Source of the DNA: Microstegium vimineum
Lineage: Eukaryota > Streptophyta > Magnoliopsida > Poales > Poaceae
Length of the DNA: 64,000 nt
Direction of reading: 5' to 3'
NCBI GenBank assembly: GCA_022036555.1
Contig: CM039123.1
Coordinates: 9,859,217-9,923,216, forward strand
A program made the position numbers and the translations under genes. Below are positions 33,337 to 45,344 of this stretch, one piece after another. The notes under the pieces are model-generated. The model saw nothing but the letters and a program-made list of their open reading frames with translations, was not told the origin of the DNA and made no database searches. Each line of letters starts with the position of its first letter. Position 1 is the stretch's first letter.

Positions 33337-34858
33337 CCATATTTGGCATATGGCAGTTGTGGCTACGTACGGTATGGATGTTTCGATCTTTTGGTGGAGA
33401 TAGATAATTTTGATTTCACTGAAGAGACGTTCACGATCCAACTACAACCATGCAAGGACGATGCGCCTTAGCAATCGATACAGCAATTCCAGCAGTTGTT
33501 CACGATCTCGTGGATCACAACCAACCAAACCACTAGGGTTATTCCTGCAAGCAATCGAAGAACAAGCAAGAACAAGTAGAACAAGTACTCAATTGAAAAT
33601 AAGAGATAAAGATTCAGATCTGATACACATAAAAGTGGGGTTCCGAATCAAGTATAACAGATGGTCTAGTCGACACACGTGTCTACAAGGAAATAGCAGG
33701 AAGCTAAACTTTCATTTAAATAAAACTCGATCTGTTTGTGGCGGCTCTAGGGGAATATAAGGAGAGGGGAGGACGACCAAAGGGTCCTGGGGTCATGCTA
33801 CAATCCTAGGATGAGTCCCTAATGGACTCAAGTTGGTACAGCACCGTTGGCAGAAAAGCTCTCGGTATTAAACTGTCTACTGCGGACGCATCTAATAAGA
33901 TCTATATATGAGTCCGGACCCATTGAAAACTAGACTTGATAAGCTTTCTAAAAAGTGTTAGAAAGTCCAAATCGGAGTCTGTATGAAGTCGTGACAACCA
34001 TTGCAAGTTTGGACTCTTCTGCAGTCCGAATTGAACTTATAAAACGTGTTGGACTTAGAATCTTTCTTTCCTTGGATCCAAAGTGACGTGGTAGCCTGGT
34101 GGAGGACGTTAGGAATACTTTAATTTGGTCCCCAATCAACTTCATTCATCATCCATACTTTTCATATGCAATCTAACATTTTCTTGATCCATGTAAGCAA
34201 TTCTGAAATGAAAAGAAAAACACTTCATGGTGCAGCACCTATTCATCAAATGTATCAATGATAAACTTTATATAGAAGAGATGCACCTTTGATTTAGAAG
34301 TGATTAAGAATGTCATATCTAAGTTGTTCATGTCCTCATCACAATTGGTCCTAAAAGCGAACTTCCTGTCATGCATGGACATGCACAGCTCTAACTTATT
34401 TGTGCACATAAGACTTGGAGATTCATCCTATCCAATGATTGCATCGTGTGTTTCCATTCACTTTGGATTTTGCACCTATGACATTCTAACATGTATGGGC
34501 GCCGGGTGCCATAAACCACATGTTATGTATTCCAAGTTGTCTTAAACCTGATTCCACACAATACCCATGAGGGAGTGAAGGACCACATTAGTGTTTTGTA
34601 TTTTAATATAAAAAGTAAGATAGATAGATAGATAGATAGATAAATAAAATATAGATACAAATATATAGAGATAGATATAGATATATGTGTACAAATATAA
34701 AATATATAATAGATTGAGGTATAGATATATAGATATATAGAAAATATGCACGAGATACTACTTTAACTTTTACGTCCTCAATTTATATCTAATTTAAGAA
34801 AAACTCTAAGATGTTAGTGTCGAGTTTTAGTGTTGATCTACTCCATCTATTTTAATTA
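33337..34858. other. No gene seen; GATA-type simple repeat at 34616-34741
   Basis: No coherent coding sequence or transposon end is visible between 33337 and 34600. 34616-34741 is a GATA/TATAGATA-rich microsatellite that begins with about six GATA units. Confidence 0.6.
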
Positions 34859-35112
34859 CTCCCTCTGTCCCCGAAAAAATCAATTCCTAAAATTCATGTC
34901 AGTCAAACTTTTTTAACTTTGACTAACTTTATAGAAGAATATAACATCTATGACTTAAAATGAGTATCATGTAAAAATATATTCTTAGATAAATCTAATG
35001 ATACTAGTTTGATATCATAACTTTTAATATTTTATTCTAAAAATTTGGTCAAAGTTTAAAAAATTTGACTTATGATAAACCTAGAAATCTATTCTTTTAG
35101 GGACGGAGGAAG
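34859..35112. mobile_element. Stowaway MITE (254 bp)
   Basis: Ends CTCCCTCTGTCCCCGAAA and TTTTAGGGACGGAGGAAG are inverted repeats flanked by TA (34857-34858 and 35113-35114). The interior contains the usual GTCAAACTTTTTTAACTTTGAC and TTTGGTCAAAGTTT phrases. Confidence 0.9.
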
Positions 35113-36481
35113 TATAGTTCAATTTACTAAAAATCTCTCTAATTAACTTCTACGTACTGAAATCTAATAAAACGAATTTAATGTTCCAGATGTTCATTCA
35201 ATTTCCTTTAAACTCGGTCCAATTAAAGTTAAACAAGGTTTACCTTACTTATTAGGACAAACAGATCAAAATAAACTATAATCCGGAACTGATGGAGTAT
35301 TCCTAATCATCCACGCTCCCGTACCTGAAACTGAAAGCACAAAAAGTGTTTGTTACCTAAGGGCGTCGGCGTCGCTTACGCAGTTGCTATTGCTACTGCG
35401 TCGGGTGCCGGCCTGGCCGCGTGGGCGTGGGTGACAAGGCGAGCCGGTGAGGGCCGTCGGGTGCATCCATAGTTATTAGGATAATCAGACCATCAGTGAA
35501 GATCTCAGTTCGCGGTTTGCGGCTTGATTGATTCAACCGTTTGAATCGCAGATGAATATGGTTTTCAAGCTAAAATCGTAAACATTTGCCTTGTTCAGTG
35601 GTGGAGTCGCAGCTGTGATGTCACGCCCCTTGTTCCCCGATTTCCGTCGGTCCGGTGCTGTCATCGTGGGTCGCGGTGCTGCTATGCTAGGCGAGGCAAA
35701 AGGGGGCCGTTCCCCCGGGCGCGGCGCTGCGCAATGGCAACGGCCCGTCGCCGTTCGTAATGCTGGGCCTGGGCGACCGTGGAGAGCCCGCTCGGTGTGC
35801 TCCCCTTCGGCCTTACAAGCCTGGTTTGGAGGCCCGTTAGCTAGGCCTTTCAAGTCTGGTTTCGAGGCCCGTGTTAACAGCAGTTTGCTGTAGAAGAAGT
35901 ATCCCACTCTGCCCGCACCGAGATGTTCACTTGGAAATCCGCCTAGAGAAGCCTGTTTCATTGGCTCATTGCTGTGCTTCCACTATGCCGGCACCATAAC
36001 ATACATGATGCAAATGCAATCAACCAGTAAAAACAAGCACTCCAGCCTCGCAATGCAAAGCATTTCTGAGATCAAACTGACACACCACTCTTTTCTTCTC
36101 ATTTTCCTTTCTTCACAACACAATGGCACCATTGAAATTATACAGCGCAGCACACTCTAGAGAAGGTAAGAGTAAGACAGCTATTACAACTTATCTTACT
36201 GCACACACGCCAATGGGTAACGAGAAGAAAACGAAAGAATATTATTGTGACGAGATCTACATGCTGTGTGTACTGTAACTCTGACGGACCAACCACACCG
36301 AAGGCACCCCTGCTACATACCCGGGTGCCTGTCTGGCCTGGCCTGGCCTCCGCGAGCCTCTGGTCTGGAGCCTCTCTTCTTCAGAAAAAAGCTCATCCAG
36401 TCGCCCACCTGTACAACGCCCGCGGGGTATCGTCTAAATCTTTTTAGCTACAACAATGTGAGTGGAGCAGCATCATATCAG
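35113..36481. other. 3' flank of the NT-C2 gene, no separate gene supported
   Basis: A GC-rich block at 35590-35890 gives overlapping frames on both strands with no recognisable domain. 36100-36481 is probably 3' UTR of the minus-strand gene. Confidence 0.5.
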
Positions 36482-39400
36482 TCACCGCGAGGAGTTCTTC
36501 AGCGACCGAACGGTCATCACCAGCTGCTGCCGCTCGCCTTCCACCTCTGCGAACTTCAGGCTAATCTCTGAGTACCGTTCGTGCAGCTCCTTCACCTCCT
36601 CCTCCATCGCCTTGTTCCTCTCCTTCAGTGAGGCCAGCTCCTTTGCTGACTGGTCGGCGGCGTTCCTGATATAGATGAGTCGTTGTCAGCAGGAAGAAAT
36701 GTCAGTCAGATAGTCGTGGTTCAACATGTGTTTCTGAACATAAAAGGTGCATTGTATGTGTCAGCTAGAGTTTGAATGATTGATCTACCTGTCATGCCCG
36801 TTGCAGCCACCCTCTTCACCCTGTCTGTTGGTGCCTGGCAGTGTGGTAATGCTCCCAGTGGAGCCAGTATTGTGCTTGGTGCGCTTACTATTAGTATGCT
36901 GATTGTCCTGCAAAAACAGCACTTTGTGAAACTTTCTGGGCACCAAAGTGTATTATTACAATCTAGTAATCAGTTCTATGTAAAGGTCGCTCAATGATAT
37001 AAGCAATATAACATGTTCTCATCAGTGGGACCCTGTATCCAATAAAGCTATTCCATGAGCTATGATGATTTGGGAGCCGGTGGATAGAACTAAAGAACAT
37101 TTTGTCTTCCCATGTGCAAAGAGACAGAAATCATGACGTTTTTTTCACAGGCATGTGCTCATACTTTTGTTGATGCCTTGTAAGGTCAATTGCTCATTCT
37201 ACTAACTTAAATAGAAAAAGAAAGTTACAGCTACTGGTTCAGATGGCAGTCAGGAAGCAAAAGTTGCAAGAGTTTGTGCTTCCATTTTTAGATGGATTTT
37301 TTTGCAGATAATGTTTTGGAGCGTTGCAGTTATTAACATCTACATTACCACAAGACTTGTAGGTTAGAGATATGCCAAAAGAGAAGCATTGAAGAGCATC
37401 TCAGCACACAAAACAATTAAAAGGAGAACTGTCTGTACTGGAACTGAAAACATATTTGCTTTGCAGAATTTACCTTCACATCTGAATTTTGACCATTTGC
37501 CTTTGCCACTTCCCGGATTTCAAGGGATCTTCTCAGCTTCAGCACCTGAGAAGCAAGGTTGTCTTTCTCAGACTCCTTCTTGGACAGCAAAGTTTTCAAG
37601 TTATCACACTGGACTTTCAGTGACCCGATATCTATTTGCAGTTTTCCAATTGTCTCCTCCTTCTCGTTCTTCAAACATTTTAAATTGTATAGTTCGTCCA
37701 AATGCATCTTTACTTGGTCCTTGAGGGATACAAGCTCTTTATTTAGTGAGGTAATCTCAGAAGTTTTGTCTTGCAATTGCATGTCCTTTTCACTAATTCC
37801 AGCTAATTCCTTATCTTTCTGCTCATTCTTTTCCAAGAGGTCATTTCTCTCACTGGATAGCTTGTCGATCTTGGCATTGAGAAGGTCGATTTCTTCTGAC
37901 AGAGTATTCAGCCTTGCTTCATCGCATCTTTTTTGGTTATGGAACTCATCACTCTTGCTTTTGAGTTCCATCAGTAGCCTGTCTATCTCCTTTGACTTGA
38001 AATCCACTAGGGTTATTAACTGTTGCACCTTCACCCGGTGCTGATCCTGAACTGATCCAAGATCTCCTTGGGCCTTCTGCAGTAACTCCTCTAACTGGCT
38101 CTTCTGCAGCTGCAGCTCTGCAACTCTTTTCTTGCTTGCACAAGGTGTCGTTCGTTTGCACTGAAAGCAGAAGATACCTGTGAAGACAGCACCTTGAATT
38201 CCTCCTGAAGTCGTTCTGCAGTAGTTGCGTTATTCCATCTTATCTTCCTCAGAGAATCCTCAGCCTTAATGGCCCGTTGCTCTTGTTCCACCTTTGCACT
38301 CATAATTTCTTCTATGTCAGCCTCAAACTTTTTAGCCTGTGTCTGGAGCTCATTATCCAAGCTCTCAACATTGGCCTCAAGATCACTTATAATAGCCAAA
38401 TGAGCTGAACACTCATATTGCATCCTTAGCTGCTCCCTCAGTTGTGTTTGCTCCAGCCTTGTAGATATGTCATGGTTCTCTTGCTTTAGAATCTCATAAT
38501 CAAGTGCAAGTTGCTCCATTTGCATCTCGATATCCTCACGATCTTTCTTGTACAACTTAATTTCATTGCTCAACTCAAGGATTTTCTTTTCAAGCTCAGA
38601 GGTAGAGATGTCATCACGCTTCTTTGCTAGTGCATCCAGCATAATCTCATCTTCCTTCTCTTGGTATGAACTCGTTTCAGATAAGGCTAGTTTGTGTCCA
38701 GAATTGTGCACATTTGACAGTGCATGCTCATACTCTGCCTCCTGTGGATCATCCTGTGTGTCCTCTTGCAAAATTGAAATCTCTCTGTTCTTTTGCTCCA
38801 ACATCTCATCAAGATCTTTCACAGCCAGAAGCAGCTCAGAGTTGGATTCCTGCATCTTTTGCAGTTGTAGACGAAGATCCGTATTTAGATTCTTCTCATG
38901 ACTCAGATCTTGCTTCAGTTCTTCAATCTGTGACCACGGGTCATCCCCATCTGAGAGGCGTTTCCCTGAGCCATTTGAATCATGGATCGTCTTCTTTGCC
39001 CCTCGGAGTCCTTCACATTCTCTTCTGAGTGCATCCCTCTCCTCCCTCAGGCTACTCATCTCCTTGGAGAGATCTTGCCCACGCCGACTCTCCTTCACAA
39101 TTTGCTTTCGGAGAGTCTGCAATTCCATATCGGAGACATCCAATTTCCTGGTTAAAGTGGCTATCTCACTTCTTAGCTTCTCCACGTCATCATCTTCCCC
39201 TCTTAACCCTGCCTCGCCAGAATTGCTCGTCGACCCATCCGTACTAGCATCAGGAGCTGAGCTTCCTGACCAGTCACCGGAACTGGTCAATGGGTTCCTC
39301 ACGGTGCCATTGTTGGCAAATGGTGAGATAGCATTGCTACTATCCTGAAGAAATGAGTTGTGCATGCTTCCGCTAATTTTGGGGGTATATCTACCTGAGC

Positions 39401-41050
39401 TTCCATCTGAACCCGACACCGATATGGCATCGAAACTGTTGCCATTGTTGAGATGGCCCACTGGGTCAACAGACATAGGCACATTGCTTCTAGATGGAAA
39501 CCTCATGCCTGGAGGTTTTCTTATCAACAATCCATCCTGTGCAAGGGAGATATTAACCATCAGGAGAACACAAGAAAATCAAATCACATCAAGCATGCAT
39601 TGTTCAGTTCTCAAATGTTCCCCCCATCTACAGTCTACATAGTACATACATGAGAAAACCAGATCTCAAACAAAAAGTGACATACAGCTTATTATCATTC
39701 AGATATAACTTAGGCTCCCTTTGCCCCTTTTTATTTCGTAATGCTCTTTGTATGCCAAAAGCCCTCTTTCTTAGTAATCACAAGATGAAACAAAGCAACC
39801 CAATGATGATGAATCCAAACGAGGAAAAGCTCTAAAGAAATCCCCAAAGACCCACTTACTTGCACAGGACTCATCGCATCCGTGGCCGCTCTAGCCTTCT
39901 CGCCGTCCTCGTCCTCGAACCGGCTCAGCTGGTTCTGCAGCGTCGTTCTCCTCTGTGGCGTCTTTGCCACCGGCGAGGCGTCGCCGTTCTCGCTGTTGCC
40001 ACTGGAAGGACAACAATCAGTAACCAAGCAATGCCCCAACCAAGCAAATGCTTAAGACCCAAACCATAATGCAGTAGCAATGACTATATATAAATCTGGT
40101 TGAGATGGCTCAATCCCTAGGGTAAGGCTCAAATAACAATGCAGCGGCGGCAATGGCTAAATCTGGCTTGGGGCGAGACGATCCTTAAAGCTCAAACAAA
40201 GACAACAACAAAATGAGGCAGAGATAGATAAATCCACCACCCAACCCAACGCACCTCGCGTCGTCTCCGCACCCACCAGCGCCACCCACCACCCGCTGGA
40301 TGGTCACCTGTCACAGGAAGCGAAGCGAAGCACCAGCGAAACATCAAAATCAGATAAAACCGCGAGCACGTCGCCGTCGCAGGTCACAAGAAAACGGCAC
40401 GACCCTTTAAGGGATGCGAGGGAGGGGAGAGAGCAGAGAGATGGTGATGCTCACGTGCAGCAGCGCGCCGGGGCTGCCCTTGAGTGGCAGCGTCACCACC
40501 GACGGCTTCAACGCGTCGGCGTACTCCGCCAGGTTCACCGTGGCCTCCCCCAGCAGTGCCGCCTTGCTCGACCCCTGCACCGACAGCATTGCCCGAGTCA
40601 AGATCGACAGCGGAATCACCGTGCCGCCGGCAGTTAATTAATCCCGAATTAGTTAGCGGCGGGCGGCAAGCGGCGGCGGCAGGTCGCTTACGGTCTCATA
40701 GACGAGGAACTGGTAGATCTTGTCCTTGCCGGCGGGGAGCTTGGTGGCCTCCATGATAGGGGCCGCCCACCGGCACGCGCCATCGATGACCTCCGCGGGC
40801 TCCGACCGCGCCGTCGGCCGGCCGGCGTCCTGCGGCGTCACCACCACCATCATTGCCTCCCATCCCAGCTCCGGCACCTGCGGCAACCACCCTCCCGTCA
40901 CGCGTCAAACAACAACAAAATTAAAATCTGAAGCTCTGCCCCTGCTTCAGGGCTACGGAGCGAGCGACTGAGCCGTGCCTGCGTGGCGTGGAACTGCAGC
41001 TTGAACAAGGCCTTGGCCTTGCCGCCGCCGCGCCACCGCGACTTGAACAT
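36482..41050 (-). CDS. NT-C2 domain coiled-coil protein (myosin-heavy-chain-related), frameshifted
   Basis: Eight exons, in gene order 40979-41050, 40692-40877, 40455-40574, 40255-40307, 39860-40001, 37474-39536, 36789-36907 and 36482-36665. Residues 1-130 are an EEIG1/EHBP1-type N-terminal C2 domain (MFKSRWRGGGKAK, FKLQFHATQ, GRPTARSEPAEVIDG, GEATVNLAEYAD), a membrane-association module. A Ser/Gly-rich linker follows. Coiled coil then runs from about residue 300 to 860, and a further coiled coil ends in VRSLKNSSR. Plant relatives such as At5g41140 and At1g63300 are annotated as myosin heavy chain-related; function is poorly known. The first intron starts GC rather than GT. A one-base deletion in an A run (T run 38127-38130 on the + strand) breaks the frame near codon 660. 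Exons sum to 2939 nt, one short of 980 codons. As read the product stops near residue 672. Confidence 0.88.
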
Positions 41051-41660
41051 GTCGGCGGCGCCGCGATAGGTCGCGCTCGGTCCCGGAACAGACTCTGCAG
41101 CTGCGAGAACGACCTCCGCCCCCTCCTTCGCCTCGCCCGCTGCCCGCTGCCGCTGGGGCAACTAGCTAGTACTCCTCCACGGGAGCGTCCACCGGTGGCG
41201 GCATTGCAATGCCGCGCGCGGAAGAAGCCACCGGGGCGCGTGACGCCACCAGGGTTAGCGTCGCGGCGCGATGCGGTGGTGGTGTGAGTGTGAGGTGCTG
41301 GTGGTGGTTAGTTGGAGCGCGAAGACCACCGCCGCCGTTCCCACATGGTGGCAGAGCAAGCATAGAGCGTGAAGGGGAAGTGAGGCCGGCCGGCCACTGC
41401 TGCAAGCGAAGCGAGCACCGAGCAAGGCAGGCTTTGGGCAAAGGCACGCACGCTGGCAGCAACAAGGCCGATGCAGTGGACAGACACTAGTAGATCTAGA
41501 GAGAGAGAACAGAACAGTGCTCAATCTCAACCCAACTTTCTCTCACTACAGCTCTGCTTTTCCTCTCCCTCACGCTCTTTCTCTCTCTGATTTGGGGGGG
41601 TTTAAGGGGGTGACTAGAGAGAGAGAGAGGAAATGCGGTGAGAGAAGGTTGTGATGAGAT
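41051..41660 (-). promoter_or_regulatory. 5' leader/promoter of the NT-C2 gene, CT-rich on the sense strand
   Basis: On the minus strand, 41600-41640 reads CTCTCTCTCT-type pyrimidine patches, and further GA/CT runs lie near 41495-41510. Such Y-patches and GAGA elements are common in grass core promoters and leaders. No TATA box is clear. Confidence 0.4.
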
Positions 41661-42969
41661 TGAGAGGCTATAAAACGGAGGTCAATTGTTTGGGGAAAAG
41701 AGAGATCGAATTGATTTCTTGGGTACAGTACAGCTGGGGAGGAGGGCGATTGGGGGTCTGGTGGAGAAGTGATGGATTATATGAAATCTCAGCCTCCGAC
41801 TGCTGCAGCGTTGCTATGGCTATGGATGGATGGAGTATGGCCTTGCTGTTGCTGCCTGCTGGAGCGTGTAGTAGCTACTACTGTGCCGCCGCGCCATTGC
41901 TTGAGCCTCACAAATTCGGCAGCGACCGGCTGCTGCATCGGTGCCGTGTGGGCCTGGGGATGGCAGTTGCTCCTCTGCCTTGGACGCTGGATATTCCTAT
42001 TCCCATTTTATTTTATTTTATTTTATTATTATTATATATTTCTGGAGTTCTGCATCACCTCGTGTTGGATACAGTACTTGGATTTTTGGATCAATGGAGA
42101 TGGGGGGACGGAGGCGGGACCATGGCGGCATTGGCATGTGATGTGAGGAACTTATTACTTGAGACCAAAGTTTCTTACTCGTTAGTCGTTACTGATGTTC
42201 TACCGTTGGGCAGTGGACCATTTGGATTTTGGTTGTATGCGGAGGTTTTCTAGCGGCTAGAGCGTGTGTGTATGAGAGGAGGGGGGGGGGGGGGGGGGGA
42301 GAGAGCACTAATAATGTTCAACATTTGGTTAAAAGGCAAACGTGGCGAGTGGTTGAGTGACATATATTTCCTCAAAATAACGAAGAGGTAGAGGGGAAAA
42401 ATCGAAAAGTTCATGGACACTATATATTAAGCTAACGATTATACCATAAAATGATTTTGTATACTATTACTCCACAGTACTAGTATGATGTAGTGATTAT
42501 GGCTCGTCTCCTGTCAACAAAAACATGGTAAAGGATCTCGGTCAACATGACATGACTATTAAGTCTCTAAGTCCAGTCTTGGTAGAAGTTTTGCCTATAT
42601 TTTATTCGTATATAATGAGTTGTTATATGGGCGTTTTTTATGACATGACAATGTATTTAATAAAAGAGAAAAAAATAGGTTTTATCTAGATAAAACTCTC
42701 TTGGCACGCAACTTTCTATGAGTCATGAAATTAGAATCTTATAAAACTATAGAATGAAACTCTCCATTGAGTGTGGAGTTTCATCCAAGACTCATCTCAT
42801 TTCATATGGCATGGCAGTCTTGGAAACAACGCCATAAAATTCTTATTGAGACTAACCTAAGAGCGAGAATAGTAGTAAAGACCTATAAATGGTTTTTACA
42901 CTAAGGTGGGAAAAAAGACAGAGAGGCTTCAATTTAGTGCCACATGATACACGAGCTTAAAAACACTTA
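41661..42969. other. Intergenic, no supported gene
   Basis: A 200-codon frame at 41651-42253 (+) has no domain and carries low-complexity TTTTA repeats (42005-42040), so I do not call it. A G19 run is at 42281-42299. Confidence 0.5.
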
Positions 42970-43228
42970 CTCCCTCCGTCTCTAAATATAAGTCATTCTC
43001 ACATTTTGAGAAGTCAAACTTTGTTTAGCTTTGACTATTTTATATATTAAATAATATAATATTTATAATATATAATTAGTATAATTAGATAGGTCGTTGG
43101 ATATACTTTTTGTAATAAATTTGTATGGAGATATAAATGTTACATTTATTTTTCTATAAATCTAGTCAAAGTTGAGAACGTTTGATCTACACGCATCTTA
43201 TAACGACTTTCTTTTTTAGATGGAGGAG
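42970..43228. mobile_element. Stowaway MITE (259 bp)
   Basis: Ends CTCCCTCCGTCTCTAAATA and TTTTTTAGATGGAGGAG are inverted repeats flanked by TA at 42968-42969 and 43229-43230. The interior is AT-rich with GTCAAACTTTGTTTAGCTTTGAC. Confidence 0.9.
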
Positions 43229-45122
43229 TATGTATTAATTAATTTTAATGAAAAATATCCTAGTAGTAGCCAATTGCTAAATAAATAGGCAAACAAATGA
43301 GCTATAATTTACATATAGCTTATTATTGTTATTATTATTATTAGCTGTAGTCTAACACGACCCAGCCCGTCGTGCAGTCTTGCTCACCTGGAGGCATAAA
43401 TAGAAACCAGTCAAAAACACATCTAGCCTTGCATATATATACAAGCAAACAACATGGTGACGCCACCCTCTTGTCCCTGGCGGCTTACCATACGTATACG
43501 CAGCGGGCATCTGACGGCGAGGATGCTGTCCGGTTCGGCCCTCCCCGTCCCCACGGCGTGGATCGGACAGCCAAACGTGATCGAGGCCCTTTCGCGCATG
43601 TGGACGTGCATGCCGTCGGCCCCCCTTTTCTTTTTCCCTTTTTTCCCCTCCTCTCCTCGGCCGGGTCTGCGGTCCTCGCGCGCGGTTTACAACTTGGCAA
43701 TGCAGCAGTGCCCGTGGTGGGGCCGGGCATAGTATCCTGGTCCTGGCAACCGTTCCATACGCCCACAGGCCACATGAGCTGCTGCCGCCTGTTCCATACA
43801 CCGTATCGTACAGTCAGCAGACGTCCCGACGAAAGGACCGGCGTGTATCCATCCCAGCGCTACGTATCCGATCCAAAATCCAAAGCAGGGCCCAGGGTGG
43901 TGGACACTGGCACTGGTGGTAGTTGCTACACCGATCAAACTGCCCAGTGGTGCCTACGTATATATGTCTCTTCTCTTGTGGATGGATTGATCACGAGGCA
44001 GCAAAATAGTTTACGGACAGTGCCTCAGGTTGTGGTCCGTATATATCGACAGTTGAGTTGAGTTGTGTCATTGTGTGTGTGTGAATGAATTTCTTTTGAA
44101 AAAAAAGTAAAATATTACTTCAGCTTTTGTTTGGATGCGCAACCACATGAATTGGAGTGGATAAAAATGTGTATTAGTTCAAATATACTTCAACACATAT
44201 GGTTTGAGAGTGATACATGCGCATCCAAACAAGGCCTCAAGAGGAGAAGAGTTTTACAGCCCGGCCAGTTCCAAAGCACTGCATTAGCACAAGTGATCAG
44301 TCTCTTAATGGAACACGTGCATTAGCACGGTCGTCGCTAAAAAAACAAAGAGTTCAGAACCTAAGCAGGACACAAGCTAGATCGTCACCCTGAAGTTCAC
44401 TCAAAAGATACGTACGAAAAATAAATACATACAATATACACATTGGTGCCAGAGATTCCAAAGATAACATCCATTTCCACCGCTCATTAGTTTTTTATAT
44501 GCCTTGGTTGACTTTTGTTACTATAGGATTATATATACAGTAGCTACCAAGGATTTTTTTTATTTATAGATATAGAAAAGGCTAACCAGGATATTTTTCT
44601 TAATTAAACCTTGTGGACCCGAGATATTATTACGTTCGTTGCAAAAACAATACTTCTAGCCTGCTATTATTATATATGGATCGGAGTACTTTGCCTTGAG
44701 ACTATTATTTTGCTCCCATCCAATTTATTATTCTAGTCTTGAAGAATCGAGATATGTCGATATGCTTTTCTTGCGCACTCCTCTCCAACCATCAGCACCT
44801 CCTTATTTATTTCTTCCAATCCAAATCCAAATTAAAGAAAAAAAAAGCTTGCCATTACTCTAAGCTTTTTTTTTTGTTTTGGCACTGTTCCTCTGTTATC
44901 ATCGTCTGACTTTAATTTTGCGCCACCGGAAAACTTGCGTATCTTTTTCTCTCAACCATCCGCTCCATTTTTTTTCGTCCATCGTCATCTGACTTGTGGG
45001 CCCCGGTTTTTCTTGGAACGAATGCGTTCGGTCATCGTCGACGTCGAGCACTCAAGGCGTACAGGTCACGCGTCAGTGCGACGCTGATGACCCGGACCCC
45101 GTAGCAGTAGTTTCATTTATTA
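43229..45122. other. Intergenic; small MITE-like element at ~44118-44240
   Basis: At 44124-44237 a short segment has inverted ends TGTTTGGATGCGCA and TGCGCATCCAAACA, the latter running into AGGCC. This resembles the grass MITEs that start GGCCTTGTTTGG. The rest has overlapping GC-driven frames (43352-44061) without recognisable domains. Confidence 0.5.
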
Positions 45123-45344
45123 CTCTGTCCATAAGTATTTTTGAAGTTATCCAGAGTCAAATTTTTTAAACTATAATTAAATTTATAGCAAAAAAATATT
45201 AAAAATTTCTGATATCAAATTAATATCATTAGATTTATCATAGAACATATTTTTATATGGTATTTATTTTAAATCATATATATTGTTATATTTTTTTTAT
45301 AAAATTACTTAAAGTTAACTAACAATTCTTTCAGGACAGGAGAG
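45123..45344. mobile_element. Stowaway-like MITE (222 bp)
   Basis: Ends CTCTGTCCATAAGTA and AGGACAGGAGAG are inverted and flanked by TA at 45121-45122 and 45345-45346. The interior is AT-rich and non-coding. Confidence 0.75.

Noticed and set aside
41651..42253. 200-codon frame upstream of the NT-C2 gene
   Set aside because: Low-complexity TTTTA repeats and no domain. Probably promoter-proximal non-coding DNA.
43352..44061. 229-codon (+) and 149-codon (-) frames
   Set aside because: Mutually overlapping, no domain, composition-driven.
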